Shown here one piece after another: positions 6,538-15,690 of a stretch of DNA of 32,805 nt. How positions within the stretch are numbered: position 1 is the first letter of the stretch; every line of letters starts with the position of its first letter. Position numbers and translations under genes: made by a program. The DNA lies in the NCBI GenBank assembly GCA_016793775.1, contig JAEULK010000023.1, forward strand, positions 1 through 32,805, written 5' to 3'. This stretch comes from Sphingopyxis sp. GTDB taxonomy: Bacteria > Pseudomonadota > Alphaproteobacteria > Sphingomonadales > Sphingomonadaceae. The notes below the pieces were generated by a model. The model had not been told where the DNA came from, made no database searches, and worked only from the letters and a program-made list of their open reading frames with translations.

Positions 6538-8868
6538 TCAGAACTTGAACCCGGCCTCGACGCCCCAGATGCGGGGTTCGTTGACGAAGCCGGTCAGGTT
6601 GTTGAAGTCGATGCCGCCGACCGCCGAGGTGTCGTTGGTCAGGTTGCGGACAAAGGCGGCGAAGTCGTAGCTGTCGGTCTTGTAACCGACGCGCACGCCG
6701 CCTTCGAGCTGGCGCTTGTCCTGAAACTCGACCGATTCATAAAGGAAGAAGTTGATCTTCGACCGGTACGACCAGTCGGTGAAGACATAGACTTCGCCGT
6801 CGCCGACGGGGACGCCATATTTGGCGGTCCAGTTGGCGATCCAGCGCGGAGATTGCGGCAGGCTGTTGCCGTCGATGTTGACGATCGCGGCCGCGAAGGG
6901 CGCCGCCGCGACGACGATCGGATCGAGCACGGTGCAGTTCGACACATTGGGGAAGGTATCGACGCGCGTCGCGCCGCACGCTGCCGTCGTCAGGCCCGGA
7001 TCGCGAATCTCGGTATGATTGTAGCTGAGCCCGGCGCTCAGCAACAGCCGGTCGACCGGCGCGATTTCGGCGTCGAGTTCGAAGCCATAGCCGCGGACGT
7101 TCTTGGCGTTGATCAGGCGGTTGGCGTTGACGCCGCCGCCGACCGCGGTGAGCTGCGCATCGTCGAGATCGTAGAGGAAGCCCGACAGGTTGAAGCGCGC
7201 CCGGCCGTCCCACACGGTCGACTTGATGCCGGCCTCGTAGGAGGTGATCGTTTCGCTGTTGCCGATCGTCACGCCCGACTCCAGCGGGGTCGCGGTCGCG
7301 GGCGGGAACAGGATGCGCCCCTGGATGCTCGGAGCGCGATAACCGCGCGCGACGCGGGCATAGAGGTTGATGTCGTCGGTCGCGGCATAGGCGATGTTCG
7401 CGTCCCAGGTGACATTGTTATCGCTGACCTTGCGGTTCACCGTGCCGAGCGGGTTCTGCAGGAAGTTCGGGAACTGCGTGTCCTTGCTGCGAATCACCTG
7501 ATAGCGGCGCTTGTCGTCGTTATAGCGGACGCCGCCCGTGATGCTGAGCTGGTCGGTGAGTTCATAGGTCAGCGACCCGAACACGCCATAGGCCTTGCTC
7601 TGCTGGCTCTGCGACACGACGATATTGACGCCGCCCACCGCATTGTTGGAGTCGCCCAGCGTCGAATAATTTTCGCTGACGATGTCCAGGTCTTCGTCGA
7701 AATAGAAGAAGCCGGCCTGATAGCTCAGCGGCCCGTCGCCATTGCTTTCGAGGCGCAGTTCCTGCGTGAACTGGGTCAGGTGCGGCACGCTGTCGCGCGT
7801 TTCGGCGGTGAAGGGAATCTCGCCCGGGCCATAGAGGTTGGGCGGCAGGAAGTTGGCGCCGAAGCCGCCGTCGACGTCGCCGACCGAGGTCGCGTCGCCG
7901 TCCCAATAGCTGGTCACCGAGATCAGCGAGACCGGCCCCGCGTCCCAGGTGATACGCGCCGAGGCGTTGCCGGTGTTGACGCGCTGTTCGTTCTTGCCGT
8001 CGGTCGAGACGCGATAACGGTCGAAATTGGCGTTGAGACCCGGCTGGCCGCGCGTGAAGACATTGGCGCGGAACAGGCGCGCGGTGCCGTTGAGCCGGCG
8101 GACCTGACCGGTAAGCAGGATGTCGAGCGTGTCGGTCGGCTTGATCAGCCCCTGCAGGCGCAGCGCGAATTCGTTGAAACCTTCGAAGGCGTCCTTGGTC
8201 GTTCCCGACGGCAGGACGTTGTCGACATAATTGTCCTGGCGCTGGTACATCGCCGACAGCCGCACCGCGACCTGTTCGCCGAGCGGCCCGCCCACCGCGC
8301 CCTGCGCGTTGACCGCGTTGAAGCGGCCATAGGAGAGGCGGCCATAGCCGTCGAATTCGTCGCTGGGCTTCACCGAATCGAATTTGACGATGCCCGCGGG
8401 CGTGTTGCGGCCGAACAGCGTGCCCTGCGGCCCGCGCAGCACTTCGACGCGGTCGATGTCGAACACCGGAAAGCCCTTCAGGATCGGGTTTTCGAGCACG
8501 ACATCGTCATAGACCAGGCTCACCGGCTGCGAGGCGTTGAAGTCGAAATCGGTGTTGCCGAGGCCGCGGATATAGAAGCGCGGGAAGGTACGGCCGAACG
8601 AGCTTTCGACGACGAGGCTGGGCACGCGCGCCGACAGTGCGCGGACGTCCTGACCGCCCGAGCCGAGCGCGTCGAGCTTGTCGCCCGACACCGCGGTGAT
8701 CGAAATCGGCACGTCCTGCAGATTTTCCTCGCGGCGCTGCGCGGTGACGATGATTTCGGTGAGGCCGCCCTCTTCGGCAGCGGGCGCTTCCTGCGCGGCG
8801 GCGGGCACGGCCCAGCCGGCCGAGGCGAGAACAAAAGCTATAGCGGTAGCGGAAGGAAAGTGGCGCAT
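6538..8868 (-). CDS. TonB-dependent outer membrane receptor
   Basis: A 776-residue receptor. Residues 1-26 are a signal peptide ending AAAQ. A TonB-box-like EIIVTAQRREENLQDVPISI follows (~38-57), then the plug domain (~50-165, with VEVLRGPQGTLFGRNTPAG), then the beta-barrel, ending in the aromatic residue of VEAGFKF as required for outer-membrane assembly. It imports an unidentified ligand with energy from TonB-ExbBD; this type with EIIVTAQRREE is greatly expanded in sphingomonads. The start at 8868 is chosen because AGGAAG lies eight bases upstream and the signal peptide begins there; upstream in-frame starts to 8949 would spoil the signal. The upstream region (8869-9031) contains a (CG)7 tract at 8931-8944. 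No regulator or substrate enzyme is adjacent, so no substrate is proposed. Confidence 0.93.
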   Translation of the reverse strand: MRHFPSATAIAFVLASAGWAVPAAAQEAPAAEEGGLTEIIVTAQRREENLQDVPISITAVSGDKLDALGSGGQDVRALSARVPSLVVESSFGRTFPRFYIRGLGNTDFDFNASQPVSLVYDDVVLENPILKGFPVFDIDRVEVLRGPQGTLFGRNTPAGIVKFDSVKPSDEFDGYGRLSYGRFNAVNAQGAVGGPLGEQVAVRLSAMYQRQDNYVDNVLPSGTTKDAFEGFNEFALRLQGLIKPTDTLDILLTGQVRRLNGTARLFRANVFTRGQPGLNANFDRYRVSTDGKNEQRVNTGNASARITWDAGPVSLISVTSYWDGDATSVGDVDGGFGANFLPPNLYGPGEIPFTAETRDSVPHLTQFTQELRLESNGDGPLSYQAGFFYFDEDLDIVSENYSTLGDSNNAVGGVNIVVSQSQQSKAYGVFGSLTYELTDQLSITGGVRYNDDKRRYQVIRSKDTQFPNFLQNPLGTVNRKVSDNNVTWDANIAYAATDDINLYARVARGYRAPSIQGRILFPPATATPLESGVTIGNSETITSYEAGIKSTVWDGRARFNLSGFLYDLDDAQLTAVGGGVNANRLINAKNVRGYGFELDAEIAPVDRLLLSAGLSYNHTEIRDPGLTTAACGATRVDTFPNVSNCTVLDPIVVAAAPFAAAIVNIDGNSLPQSPRWIANWTAKYGVPVGDGEVYVFTDWSYRSKINFFLYESVEFQDKRQLEGGVRVGYKTDSYDFAAFVRNLTNDTSAVGGIDFNNLTGFVNEPRIWGVEAGFKF

Positions 8869-9031
8869 GGCAAGCTTCCTGACAAGAGAATGGACGAACG
8901 GAGAGCGGAAACCCGATCGCTGGTTGGCGGCGCGCGCGCGCGCGGTCAATCGCCCGCGCGCGGGGCGCTGATGTTCGTGTCAGCAGTGTTGCGCAATTGC
9001 TGCACTTTGTGACAGCGGACCGGCGCGCGGC

Positions 9032-10405
9032 CTAGAAGCTGAGCTCGTAGTAAATCTTCGACAGGTCGTGGTTCCACGGACCTTCATAGCGATCGAGCAG
9101 GTCGTGCGCGGGCGACTTGCCGCTCTTGGCGATGCGGCGGAGCGGCTCGAGGAAGCCGACCTCATTGTCGCCCATCGAATTGACCTCGCCGCGCGCGGCG
9201 AGGCCCTGCGCGGCGATGTCGAGCACGCGGTGCGCCAGATCGCCGACGGTGCCGCCGCCGGGCGCGGGCGCGTCGAGGCCTTCGCCGGGGACCGCATCGC
9301 GCAGCGTCTGCTGCTCCTCGATGCTCCAATGTTTGACGAGGTCCCAGGCGGCGTCGAGCGCACCCTGGTCGTAGAGCAGCCCGACCCACAGCGCGGGCAG
9401 CGCGCAGATGCGGTTCCACGGCCCGCCGTCGGCGCCGCGCATTTCGAGGAAGCTCTTCAGCCGCACCTCGGGGAAGGCGGTCGAGAGATGGTCGTTCCAG
9501 TCGCTGATGCGCGGGAGCTCGCCTGGAAGAACCGAGAGTTTGCCCTTCATGAAGTCGCGGAAACTCAGCCCCGCGGCGTCGATATATTTGCCGTCGCGGA
9601 AGACGAAATACATCGGCACGTCGAGCATATAGTCGACATAACGATCATAACCGAACCCATCTTCGAACACGAAAGGCAGCATGCCGGTGCGCGCGGGGTC
9701 GGTGTCGGTCCAGATATGGCTGCGGTACGACATAAAGCCGTTGGGCTTGCCCTCGGTGAAGGGCGACGATGCGAAGAGCGCCGTCGCGAGCGGCTGGAGC
9801 GCGAGCGAAACGCGGAACTTCTGCACCATGTCGGCCTCGCTCGAATAATCGAGGTTGGTCTGGATGGTACAGGTGCGCAGCATCATGTCGAGCCCCATGG
9901 TGCCGACACGCGGCATATGGTCGAGCATGATCTTGTACCGCCCCTTGGGCATGATCGGCAGCTCGGCGCGCGTCTTGTCGGGCCACATGCCGACCCCCAG
10001 GAAGCCGAGGCCGAGCTCGGCGCCGACTTCCTTGACCTGCTTCAGATGGCGGCCCGTTTCGGCGCAGGTCTGGTGGAGATTTTCAAGCGGCGCGCCCGAA
10101 AGTTCCAGCTGACCCGCGGGTTCGAGGCTGACGGTGCCGTCGCTGCCCGCGAGCGCGATCACTTTGCCGCCCTCAATCACCGGCTCCCAGCCGAAGCGGG
10201 TGAGCGCCATGAGCAGGTCGTGGATGCCGCCGGGTTCGTCATAGCTCGGCGCGCGATGATCGGCGGTGCGATAGACGAATTTCTCATGCTCGGTGCCGAT
10301 GCGCCAGCGCTCTTTGGGCTTCTCGCCCTTGGCCATGGGAACCGCGAGTTGGTCACGGCTTTCGATGACGGGATCGTTGCTGTCAGAGGCGGTTCGGGTG
10401 CTCAT
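9032..10405 (-). CDS. gshA: Glutamate--cysteine ligase (plant/alphaproteobacterial type)
   Basis: A 457-residue enzyme that joins glutamate and cysteine with ATP to gamma-glutamylcysteine, the first step of glutathione synthesis in the cytoplasm. Family marks include WRIGTEHEKFVY near the N-terminus (the metal-binding Glu of the GCS2-like fold), LEPAGQLELSGAP, the long stretch TIQTNLDYSSEADM, and SYRSHIWTDTDPARTG. The length is normal for the class shared by alphaproteobacteria and plants, which differs from the E. coli enzyme. The start at 10405 is an ATG. It ends 163 bases before the TonB receptor start on the same strand, so they need not be one operon. Confidence 0.93.
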   Translation of the reverse strand: MSTRTASDSNDPVIESRDQLAVPMAKGEKPKERWRIGTEHEKFVYRTADHRAPSYDEPGGIHDLLMALTRFGWEPVIEGGKVIALAGSDGTVSLEPAGQLELSGAPLENLHQTCAETGRHLKQVKEVGAELGLGFLGVGMWPDKTRAELPIMPKGRYKIMLDHMPRVGTMGLDMMLRTCTIQTNLDYSSEADMVQKFRVSLALQPLATALFASSPFTEGKPNGFMSYRSHIWTDTDPARTGMLPFVFEDGFGYDRYVDYMLDVPMYFVFRDGKYIDAAGLSFRDFMKGKLSVLPGELPRISDWNDHLSTAFPEVRLKSFLEMRGADGGPWNRICALPALWVGLLYDQGALDAAWDLVKHWSIEEQQTLRDAVPGEGLDAPAPGGGTVGDLAHRVLDIAAQGLAARGEVNSMGDNEVGFLEPLRRIAKSGKSPAHDLLDRYEGPWNHDLSKIYYELSF

Positions 10406-10445
10406 GTCGCGCCACTAGACTATCCGGTACAATATGCAATCGCCC

Positions 10446-12149
10446 CTATTCCACCATCGCGCGGAGGTTGATGGTGAAGCTCGATCCGGGCGCCATGCTG
10501 CCCTTGGGATTGATGCGGATGTGGGTGACATTGGTATCGACGCCATTGGCATCGGCGACCGGGGTGTAAGCGAAACTGACGCCATTGTTGTTCGAAAAGC
10601 TGAGGTCGTCGCTCGTGCTCGACAGGCTGGAATAGCTGTAGCTGAGGCCGCTCGACCCGGCGGCGAAGGCGAGCGGGCCGGGGCCGGGCGCATAGGTTCC
10701 GACGAACAGCGCGAGGTTCGCGGGCAGCGCGTCGGTGACGATCACGCTGTTGCTGCTCGCCTGCGTGCCGGTGGGCGCGGTGACCGTCAGGCTGTAATTG
10801 GCGAAGCCGCCGGGGATCAATTTCGGATTGGTGATGCCGTTCTGCGGGTCGCTGTAGGGCGCCGACGTCTTGGCGATGGTCAGCGGCAGAACATAGGCGT
10901 TGGTGTAGGTGCAGGTCGTCGCGGTGGCGCTGCCCTGGATGGTCAGTGTGCGTCCGGTGGCGCCGCTGGCGAGCGGGCTGCCGCCGGTGCATTCGACACT
11001 CGCGTTATAGAGCGCCGCGACGGCGCCGCCGCCATAGGTTTCGGCGGGCAGCGTGACGATATCGCCGGCGCGGACGTTGACATAGCTGCCGGTGGTCGCG
11101 GTCGGGGCGGTCGAGGCGAAGCTGGGGTTCGCGGTGCCGCCGGTGGTCGTCGCGCTTGCCATATGCCCCGTCGTCGCGCCGCTCCAGGCTTTCGCCAGAC
11201 GAAGCTGCTGTGCGATGCGGCTGTTGGTGAAGGTGCAGATAATCGCGGTGTCGGCGGGGTTCACGGTCAGCACGGCGCCGGCGAGCGCGGTGGCGTTGCC
11301 GGTGCAGGCGAGCCCCTGCGTATAGTTGCCGCCGCTGCCCGAGGTGAAGCTCTCGCCGAGCGTCGCGGCTTCGGCGGCATAGACGGTGACCGCCGCATTG
11401 GTATCGGTCTCGTTCGCGCTGTTCGCCACCGAGGCGAGGCTGGGGTTGTTGATCAGGCCCGTCGTCTCGACGGTAACCGCGTTGGTGGTCAAGGCATTGA
11501 CCCAGGTCTTGCGCACGACGAGCGTCGCCGACTTCCGGCTGTTGGTCCAGGTGCAGGTCAGCGAAGTGCCGCTGGGCATCGTCACGGTGCGACTGAGCCC
11601 GGTGCCCGATGTCGCGACGACGGCATTGTCGCTGTTGCGCCGGCATTCGAGGCTGCTGTTGTAATTGGCCGCTGCGCCCGCGGTGAAGGCCTCGGTCAGC
11701 GTCAGCGTCGACCCCGCGACCGCGATCGCGGTGGCATTGGTGGTGGTGCCGCCGACGGTCGAGCTGCCCGCCGTGGGGACGAGGCCGCCGCTGATCGCCA
11801 GGCTGACCGCGTCGTTCGCGATGCCATTGGTCCACGCCTTGGTCAGCACCACGGGCGAGTCATTGTCGGTGATGGTGTAAGTTGCGGCGGTGATCGGGGT
11901 GCCGCCGCAGCTCGCGGTGCTCGACACGGTGTAGCCGGTGCCGGTGTTCAGCGCGATCTGGATCGTCTCGCTGCTCTCGACCGCGGTATCGTCGATGATA
12001 GCGATGCCCAGCGGGACGGTCGTGTTCTGATAGGTGCCGGCGGGGATGGTGACGGTGAAGCTCGCGGCGCCGTTGGGGGTCGTATAGTCGGTACCGCGCG
12101 TCGCGGTGCCGCCGGTAATGCTGACATTGACGGTGCGCGATGTGAACAA
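10446..12149 (-). CDS. Repeat-rich surface protein, C-terminal part of a frameshifted gene
   Basis: A 567-residue frame with no signal peptide of its own. It begins with a Calx-beta-like domain (about 1-98, ending YTITDNDSP), then has three tandem ~100-residue repeats (101-206, 208-312 and 317-418), each starting with a KxW-type strand and ending in C(T)xTN, then a DUF11-like tail (425-567) with AKTSAPYSDPQNG. The frame remains open upstream of the Met at 12149, back to about 12394, where it lines up with the signal-peptide-bearing ORF 12251-12799 in another frame. The two are parts of one ~784-residue exported protein. The repeats look like prealbumin-type beta-sandwich modules of surface proteins. 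A 40-base gap separates its stop from gshA's start. Confidence 0.7.
   Translation of the reverse strand: MFTSRTVNVSITGGTATRGTDYTTPNGAASFTVTIPAGTYQNTTVPLGIAIIDDTAVESSETIQIALNTGTGYTVSSTASCGGTPITAATYTITDNDSPVVLTKAWTNGIANDAVSLAISGGLVPTAGSSTVGGTTTNATAIAVAGSTLTLTEAFTAGAAANYNSSLECRRNSDNAVVATSGTGLSRTVTMPSGTSLTCTWTNSRKSATLVVRKTWVNALTTNAVTVETTGLINNPSLASVANSANETDTNAAVTVYAAEAATLGESFTSGSGGNYTQGLACTGNATALAGAVLTVNPADTAIICTFTNSRIAQQLRLAKAWSGATTGHMASATTTGGTANPSFASTAPTATTGSYVNVRAGDIVTLPAETYGGGAVAALYNASVECTGGSPLASGATGRTLTIQGSATATTCTYTNAYVLPLTIAKTSAPYSDPQNGITNPKLIPGGFANYSLTVTAPTGTQASSNSVIVTDALPANLALFVGTYAPGPGPLAFAAGSSGLSYSYSSLSSTSDDLSFSNNNGVSFAYTPVADANGVDTNVTHIRINPKGSMAPGSSFTINLRAMVE
10896..11849 (-). repeat. 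Three tandem ~100-residue coding repeats
   Basis: Within the surface protein, three units share one layout: K-x-W near the start (KAWTNG, KTWVNA, KAWSGA), a middle strand with TLTEAF/TLGESF/TLPAETY, a NY or YN with Cys about eight residues later (NYNSSLEC, NYTQGLAC, YNASVEC), and a final C-T-[WFY]-T-N. Each unit holds two Cys, which could pair in the periplasm or outside the cell. Divergence between copies is large, so they are old duplications. Confidence 0.7.
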
Positions 12150-12250
12150 AGTGCCGCTGACCCGCAGCGCCGGGATGTTCGCCGAGGGGATCGATTCGAC
12201 CCCCGAGCCGGTCGCCGCCGACAGTTCGATGAACGGGTTGAGGCTGATCC

Positions 12251-12799
12251 TTATGTCGTCGAGGAAATTGCCGAAGCTGCCCGCGTCGGTGGTGATGAAC
12301 TGGACGCGCTGGACACCCGACGCACCTGTATAGGTCGTGGTGCCGGTATTGACGTTCCAGACATTGTTGATCGTCGAGGCCTGGGTGGCGAGAAGCTGGA
12401 GCTGGTGCCGCTGCTGTTCGCGATCTGGAAACGCGCGGTCTGGGTCGCGGGGCCGCCGGCGCGGGCGCGGTGGGCGAAGGTCCAGCCGATCGTCTCGCCA
12501 TTGACCATGCAGATATTCTGATAGAGCGCGCCGGGAACATTGGCGTTCATTTCGGCGAAGACCGCGCCGTCATAGGCGGGGACCGAGTTGAAGCCCGTGT
12601 CCCACAGCTCGACCTCGCCCGACACCGAGTTCCAGCCGAGCACCTCGCCGTTGGAATAAATCTCGTAATTGGCGGCGCCCGGACCCTGCGGGTCGTTGGA
12701 TTCGAACGAGGGATTGACGATGACGCGCTGCGCCTGCGCGGTGCCGGTCAGCGCGAGCGCCGCGGCGAGCAGCGCGGGCAGGAAATGCGCGCGGGCCAT
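12251..12799 (-). CDS. Exported surface protein, N-terminal part of a frameshifted gene
   Basis: The first ~24 residues are a signal peptide (ARAHFLPALLAAALALTGTAQA). Residues 25 to about 135 form a galactose-binding/DUF642-like beta-sandwich opening with RVIVNPSFESND and containing VLGWNSVSGEVELWD. After about residue 135 (base ~12395) the frame becomes low-complexity Arg/Ser/Pro, while another frame resumes sensible sequence (LLATQASTINNVWNVNTGTT) that continues to 10446. A single missing base near GCTCCAGCTTCTC on the minus strand would explain this. It begins four bases after the stop of the P-domain protein, so the two genes form an operon. Confidence 0.7.
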   Translation of the reverse strand: MARAHFLPALLAAALALTGTAQAQRVIVNPSFESNDPQGPGAANYEIYSNGEVLGWNSVSGEVELWDTGFNSVPAYDGAVFAEMNANVPGALYQNICMVNGETIGWTFAHRARAGGPATQTARFQIANSSGTSSSFSPPRPRRSTMSGTSIPAPRPIQVRRVSSASSSSPPTRAASAISSTT

Positions 12800-12803
12800 C
12801 GCG

Positions 12804-14789
12804 TCAATTGACCGTGACGGTGAAGGCGATCGCCATCGCCGCGGCGGGCAGCAGCGACGCGGTCGCCGCGGTCACCGTCGTGCCGGCAAAGGCGGCGCCG
12901 AACGGATCGCTCTCGTCGGCGCCCGTCGCATTGTCGTCCTCGACCGTCGTCGCGCCGGCGCAGCTGGTGCCGCTGCGCAGCGACGCGGGGGTAAAGGTCA
13001 TCGTTGCCGGGATCGCGTCGCTGATATTGACGCTGGTCGCCGTGCCGCTGCCGTTGTTGGTCACCAGCAGGCAGTAACGCATCACCGCGCCGGGGATCGC
13101 CTTGGGGTTGGTGGTGCCGTTCGTCGGATCGCTGACAATGCTGCTCGTCTTGGCGAAAGCGAGGCTGGTCGTCGGGCGGCAGAAGGTGACGTCGTGGATC
13201 GCGATCGCCTGTTGCCCTGGGTCGGTCGGCGCAGTGCTGTGATTGCCGTAATTGATGACGATCGTGTCGACCGGCGAGGTGAAGGTGACGACGACATTGC
13301 CATTGGCGCTGGTGTCGGCGGCGGTCGCGTCGCCATAGGCGCTGTTGCCGATGACATAGTTGCTGACGCCGTTGGTCAGCGTCGGGGTGACGCTGGCGCC
13401 ATTATAGCTGCCGGTGACGGTCACCCGGTCGGAGAATTGGCCGGCATTATAGTCGATGTCGAACAGCCGGAACTGCGCGCCCGGAACCGCAGTCGGCAGC
13501 GTGAAAGTGCTGGTGACGCTGCCCGACTGGCTGGTCATGTCGACGATCTCGAAGATCGAATATTGCGCGGGTGAGAAGCCGCCGGTGACGACATTCTGCC
13601 GCGTCGGCGACTGGCCGCCATAAGTCGCGTTGTTGAGGAAGCTGCCGCCGCTGATCGCGATGTTGAAATTCATCGTGCCGATACCCGCGAGCGCATAGCT
13701 GCCGCTGGTCGTCCCGGCGGTCCAGCTCACGCTGTCCCAATCGTGGATCGTGTTGCCGGTCGGGCAGAGGAGCGTCGGCGGGGTGCCCGCGGTGCGGGTG
13801 CCCGCGACGGTGAAGCTGGCCGAGGCGAAATCATCCTCGCCCGTCGCACCATTGCCGGGTGTCGAATCGAAATCGAAAGCCGATGACGCGCTGACCTCGG
13901 CGCTGTTGACGACGGTCGCCCCCGATGTCGCCGCCACGGTGCCGCTGATCGTCAGCGTTCGAGTGGTGCCGGCGGGGATGCTGCCGACGGTCCAGACGCC
14001 GGTGCCGCTATTATAGGTCCCGAAGCCCGAAGCGGCGGTGAAGGTGAAGCCGGCGGGCAGTATATCCTGTACCGTGACCCCGGTCGCGGTCAGCGCCGAG
14101 CCGCTCGCGTTGGTGACGCTCAATGTATAGCTGATGCTGGCGCCGAAGGCCGGCGCGGCGCTGCTGACCGTCTTGGTCAGCGAGAGATCGGCGGAGGGCG
14201 CGATCGGCACGGTGGTGAGCGTGAGGTCGGACCGGGTGAAATTGCCGCTGTCGCTGTTGAGCGAGTCGCACACCGTCAGCTGCCAGGTACCCAGCGATCC
14301 TTCGCCGTTGAAGTCGGCGAGCGATCCCTGCGGGCGGAAGGTGCGCTGATAGGGCGGCGCGGTCGTCGTCGAGTCATTGTTCGCGGTGTGCGTCGTGATG
14401 CTCGCGGCGGCGCTGTCGTCGAACAGCACGTTGAGATTGTCGGGGTTGGTCGCAACATTGGTGATCAGGTTGACGACGGTGCCGGTCGGCGACACCAAAG
14501 TGGCGCGCAAATCGCCGCGATAGGTATGCGTCAGCTGGACGCCGATCGTGACATTGGTGACCTGGGCATTGGCCGCGACAGTGAAATTGCGGACCAGCGG
14601 CGCGGTGCACGGCGTCGCAGTCTCGTTGATCGTGCCGGTGGTCGTGTTGCTGTAGGTCGTGGTGGTCTGCGCCCCCGCGGGCGCCGCGACACAGGCGAAC
14701 GCCAGCCAGACGAGCGCCATCAACGCCCGCAAAAGCTGCGTTTGCCGGGCCCCGCCCCGGCAATCTCGGCTCTGGTCCCGCCGTTGCAT
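12804..14789 (-). CDS. Secreted P-domain and DUF11 repeat surface protein
   Basis: A 661-residue protein. A long positively charged N-terminus is followed by a hydrophobic signal core (LLRALMALVWLAFACVAAPAGAQ, cleaved near residue 41; an internal Met at 24 is an alternative start). Residues ~45-190 match the proprotein-convertase P-domain (HTYRGDLRATLVSPTGT, GTWQLTVCD). Residues ~200-325 are a DUF11 module (DLSLTKTVS, then YTLSVTNASGSALTATGVTV). A middle module of ~180 residues follows, and the C-terminal ~120 residues form another DUF11-like module with AKTSSIVSDPTNGTTNPKAIPG. That tail is clearly related to the tail of the next gene. It is expected at the cell surface or secreted; no protease domain accompanies the P-domain, so a binding or structural role is likely. 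Confidence 0.82.
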   Translation of the reverse strand: MQRRDQSRDCRGGARQTQLLRALMALVWLAFACVAAPAGAQTTTTYSNTTTGTINETATPCTAPLVRNFTVAANAQVTNVTIGVQLTHTYRGDLRATLVSPTGTVVNLITNVATNPDNLNVLFDDSAAASITTHTANNDSTTTAPPYQRTFRPQGSLADFNGEGSLGTWQLTVCDSLNSDSGNFTRSDLTLTTVPIAPSADLSLTKTVSSAAPAFGASISYTLSVTNASGSALTATGVTVQDILPAGFTFTAASGFGTYNSGTGVWTVGSIPAGTTRTLTISGTVAATSGATVVNSAEVSASSAFDFDSTPGNGATGEDDFASASFTVAGTRTAGTPPTLLCPTGNTIHDWDSVSWTAGTTSGSYALAGIGTMNFNIAISGGSFLNNATYGGQSPTRQNVVTGGFSPAQYSIFEIVDMTSQSGSVTSTFTLPTAVPGAQFRLFDIDYNAGQFSDRVTVTGSYNGASVTPTLTNGVSNYVIGNSAYGDATAADTSANGNVVVTFTSPVDTIVINYGNHSTAPTDPGQQAIAIHDVTFCRPTTSLAFAKTSSIVSDPTNGTTNPKAIPGAVMRYCLLVTNNGSGTATSVNISDAIPATMTFTPASLRSGTSCAGATTVEDDNATGADESDPFGAAFAGTTVTAATASLLPAAAMAIAFTVTVN

Positions 14790-14900
14790 CGCGCCGCTAT
14801 GGCGCGCTTGTGGCTAACATCGGGTTAAGGATAGCGAATTCGGGCCGTTATTGTGTCTGATGGGGACAGTCTTCCGACCCTCCCCGCTCGCGAGGAGGGT

Positions 14901-15644
14901 TTAGATTCCCCAATCGCCATGCTGCGCCATCCACAGCGCGGTCGCGGCGATCGCGGCGGTTTCCGCGCGCAGGATGCGCGGGCCGAGCGCCATCCGCTTT
15001 ACCGCCGGGGCCGCGAGCAGCAGCGCGCGCTCGCGCGCCGTGAAACCGCCTTCGGGCCCGGTCAGGATCGCCGCAGGCGCAGGCGCGGGCAGCGCCGTCA
15101 TCGGAACGCCGCCCTCCTCGTCGGCAAACAGCAGCGCGCGCCCGGCTGGCCAGTCGCGCAGCAAGGCAGGCAGCTTGACGGGATCGGCGAGGGTGGGAAG
15201 CGCGGTCCGCCCGCATTGCTCGCACGCCTCGACGATCTGCGCCTCGATCCGCTCGCGGTTGATGCGGTCGACGATCGTGCGTTCGGTGATCACCGGCACC
15301 AGCCGCGCGATACCGAGTTCGGTGGCCTTTTCGACGATCCAGTCGAGCCGCGCCTTCTTGACCGGCGCGAAGCACAGCCAGAGGTCGGGCACGGCTTCGA
15401 GCGGGCGGGTCTGGCGCTCGATCGTCACGGTCAGCGCGCGCTTGGCGGTATCGCCGACGATGCCGAGCCATTCGCCGCTTTGGTTGTCGCAGAGCAGCAA
15501 CGGATCGCCCGGCTTTATGCGCATGACATTGAGCAGATAATGCGCCGCGGGTCCGTCGATCACAGGCGTCGCCCCGCTATTGAGCGGGGTATTGACGAAC
15601 AGGCGCGGGGTGCTGGCGGGCGGCCAGGCGGGCGTGGCGGGCAT
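14901..15644 (-). CDS. rsmE: 16S rRNA (uracil-1498-N3)-methyltransferase RsmE
   Basis: A 247-residue SPOUT-class methyltransferase that methylates N3 of U1498 in 16S rRNA of the small subunit. Visible marks are an N-terminal PUA-like part (PRLFV, then HYLLNVMRIKPGD), KKARLDWIVEKATELGI, ERTIVDRINRERIEAQIVEACEQCGR, and the knotted SAM-binding loops GPEGGFTARE and LGPRILRAETA. The ATG at 15644 is chosen; a GTG at 15677 is in frame but adds residues not typical of the family. It is divergent from the Tad-like operon. Confidence 0.93.
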   Translation of the reverse strand: MPATPAWPPASTPRLFVNTPLNSGATPVIDGPAAHYLLNVMRIKPGDPLLLCDNQSGEWLGIVGDTAKRALTVTIERQTRPLEAVPDLWLCFAPVKKARLDWIVEKATELGIARLVPVITERTIVDRINRERIEAQIVEACEQCGRTALPTLADPVKLPALLRDWPAGRALLFADEEGGVPMTALPAPAPAAILTGPEGGFTARERALLLAAPAVKRMALGPRILRAETAAIAATALWMAQHGDWGI

Positions 15645-15690
15645 TACCGGGCGATAGCAGATGGGAAAAATTTGCACATCCCGCGCCGCA

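Noticed and set aside
6529-9012. 827-codon open frame on the plus strand opposite the TonB receptor
   Set aside because: Composition is that of a shadow frame, and the opposite strand encodes an unmistakable TonB-dependent receptor with signal peptide and terminal Phe.
9068-10471. 467-codon plus-strand frame opposite gshA
   Set aside because: Shadow of gshA, which has all its family motifs on the minus strand.
12385-12400. Programmed ribosomal frameshift in the surface protein gene
   Set aside because: No slippery heptamer, homopolymer run or clear downstream structure is present at the switch point; a simple indel is more likely.
10434-12521. 695-codon plus-strand frame opposite the surface protein
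   Set aside because: Arg/Gly/Ala-rich antisense shadow; the minus strand shows ordered repeats and known domain types.
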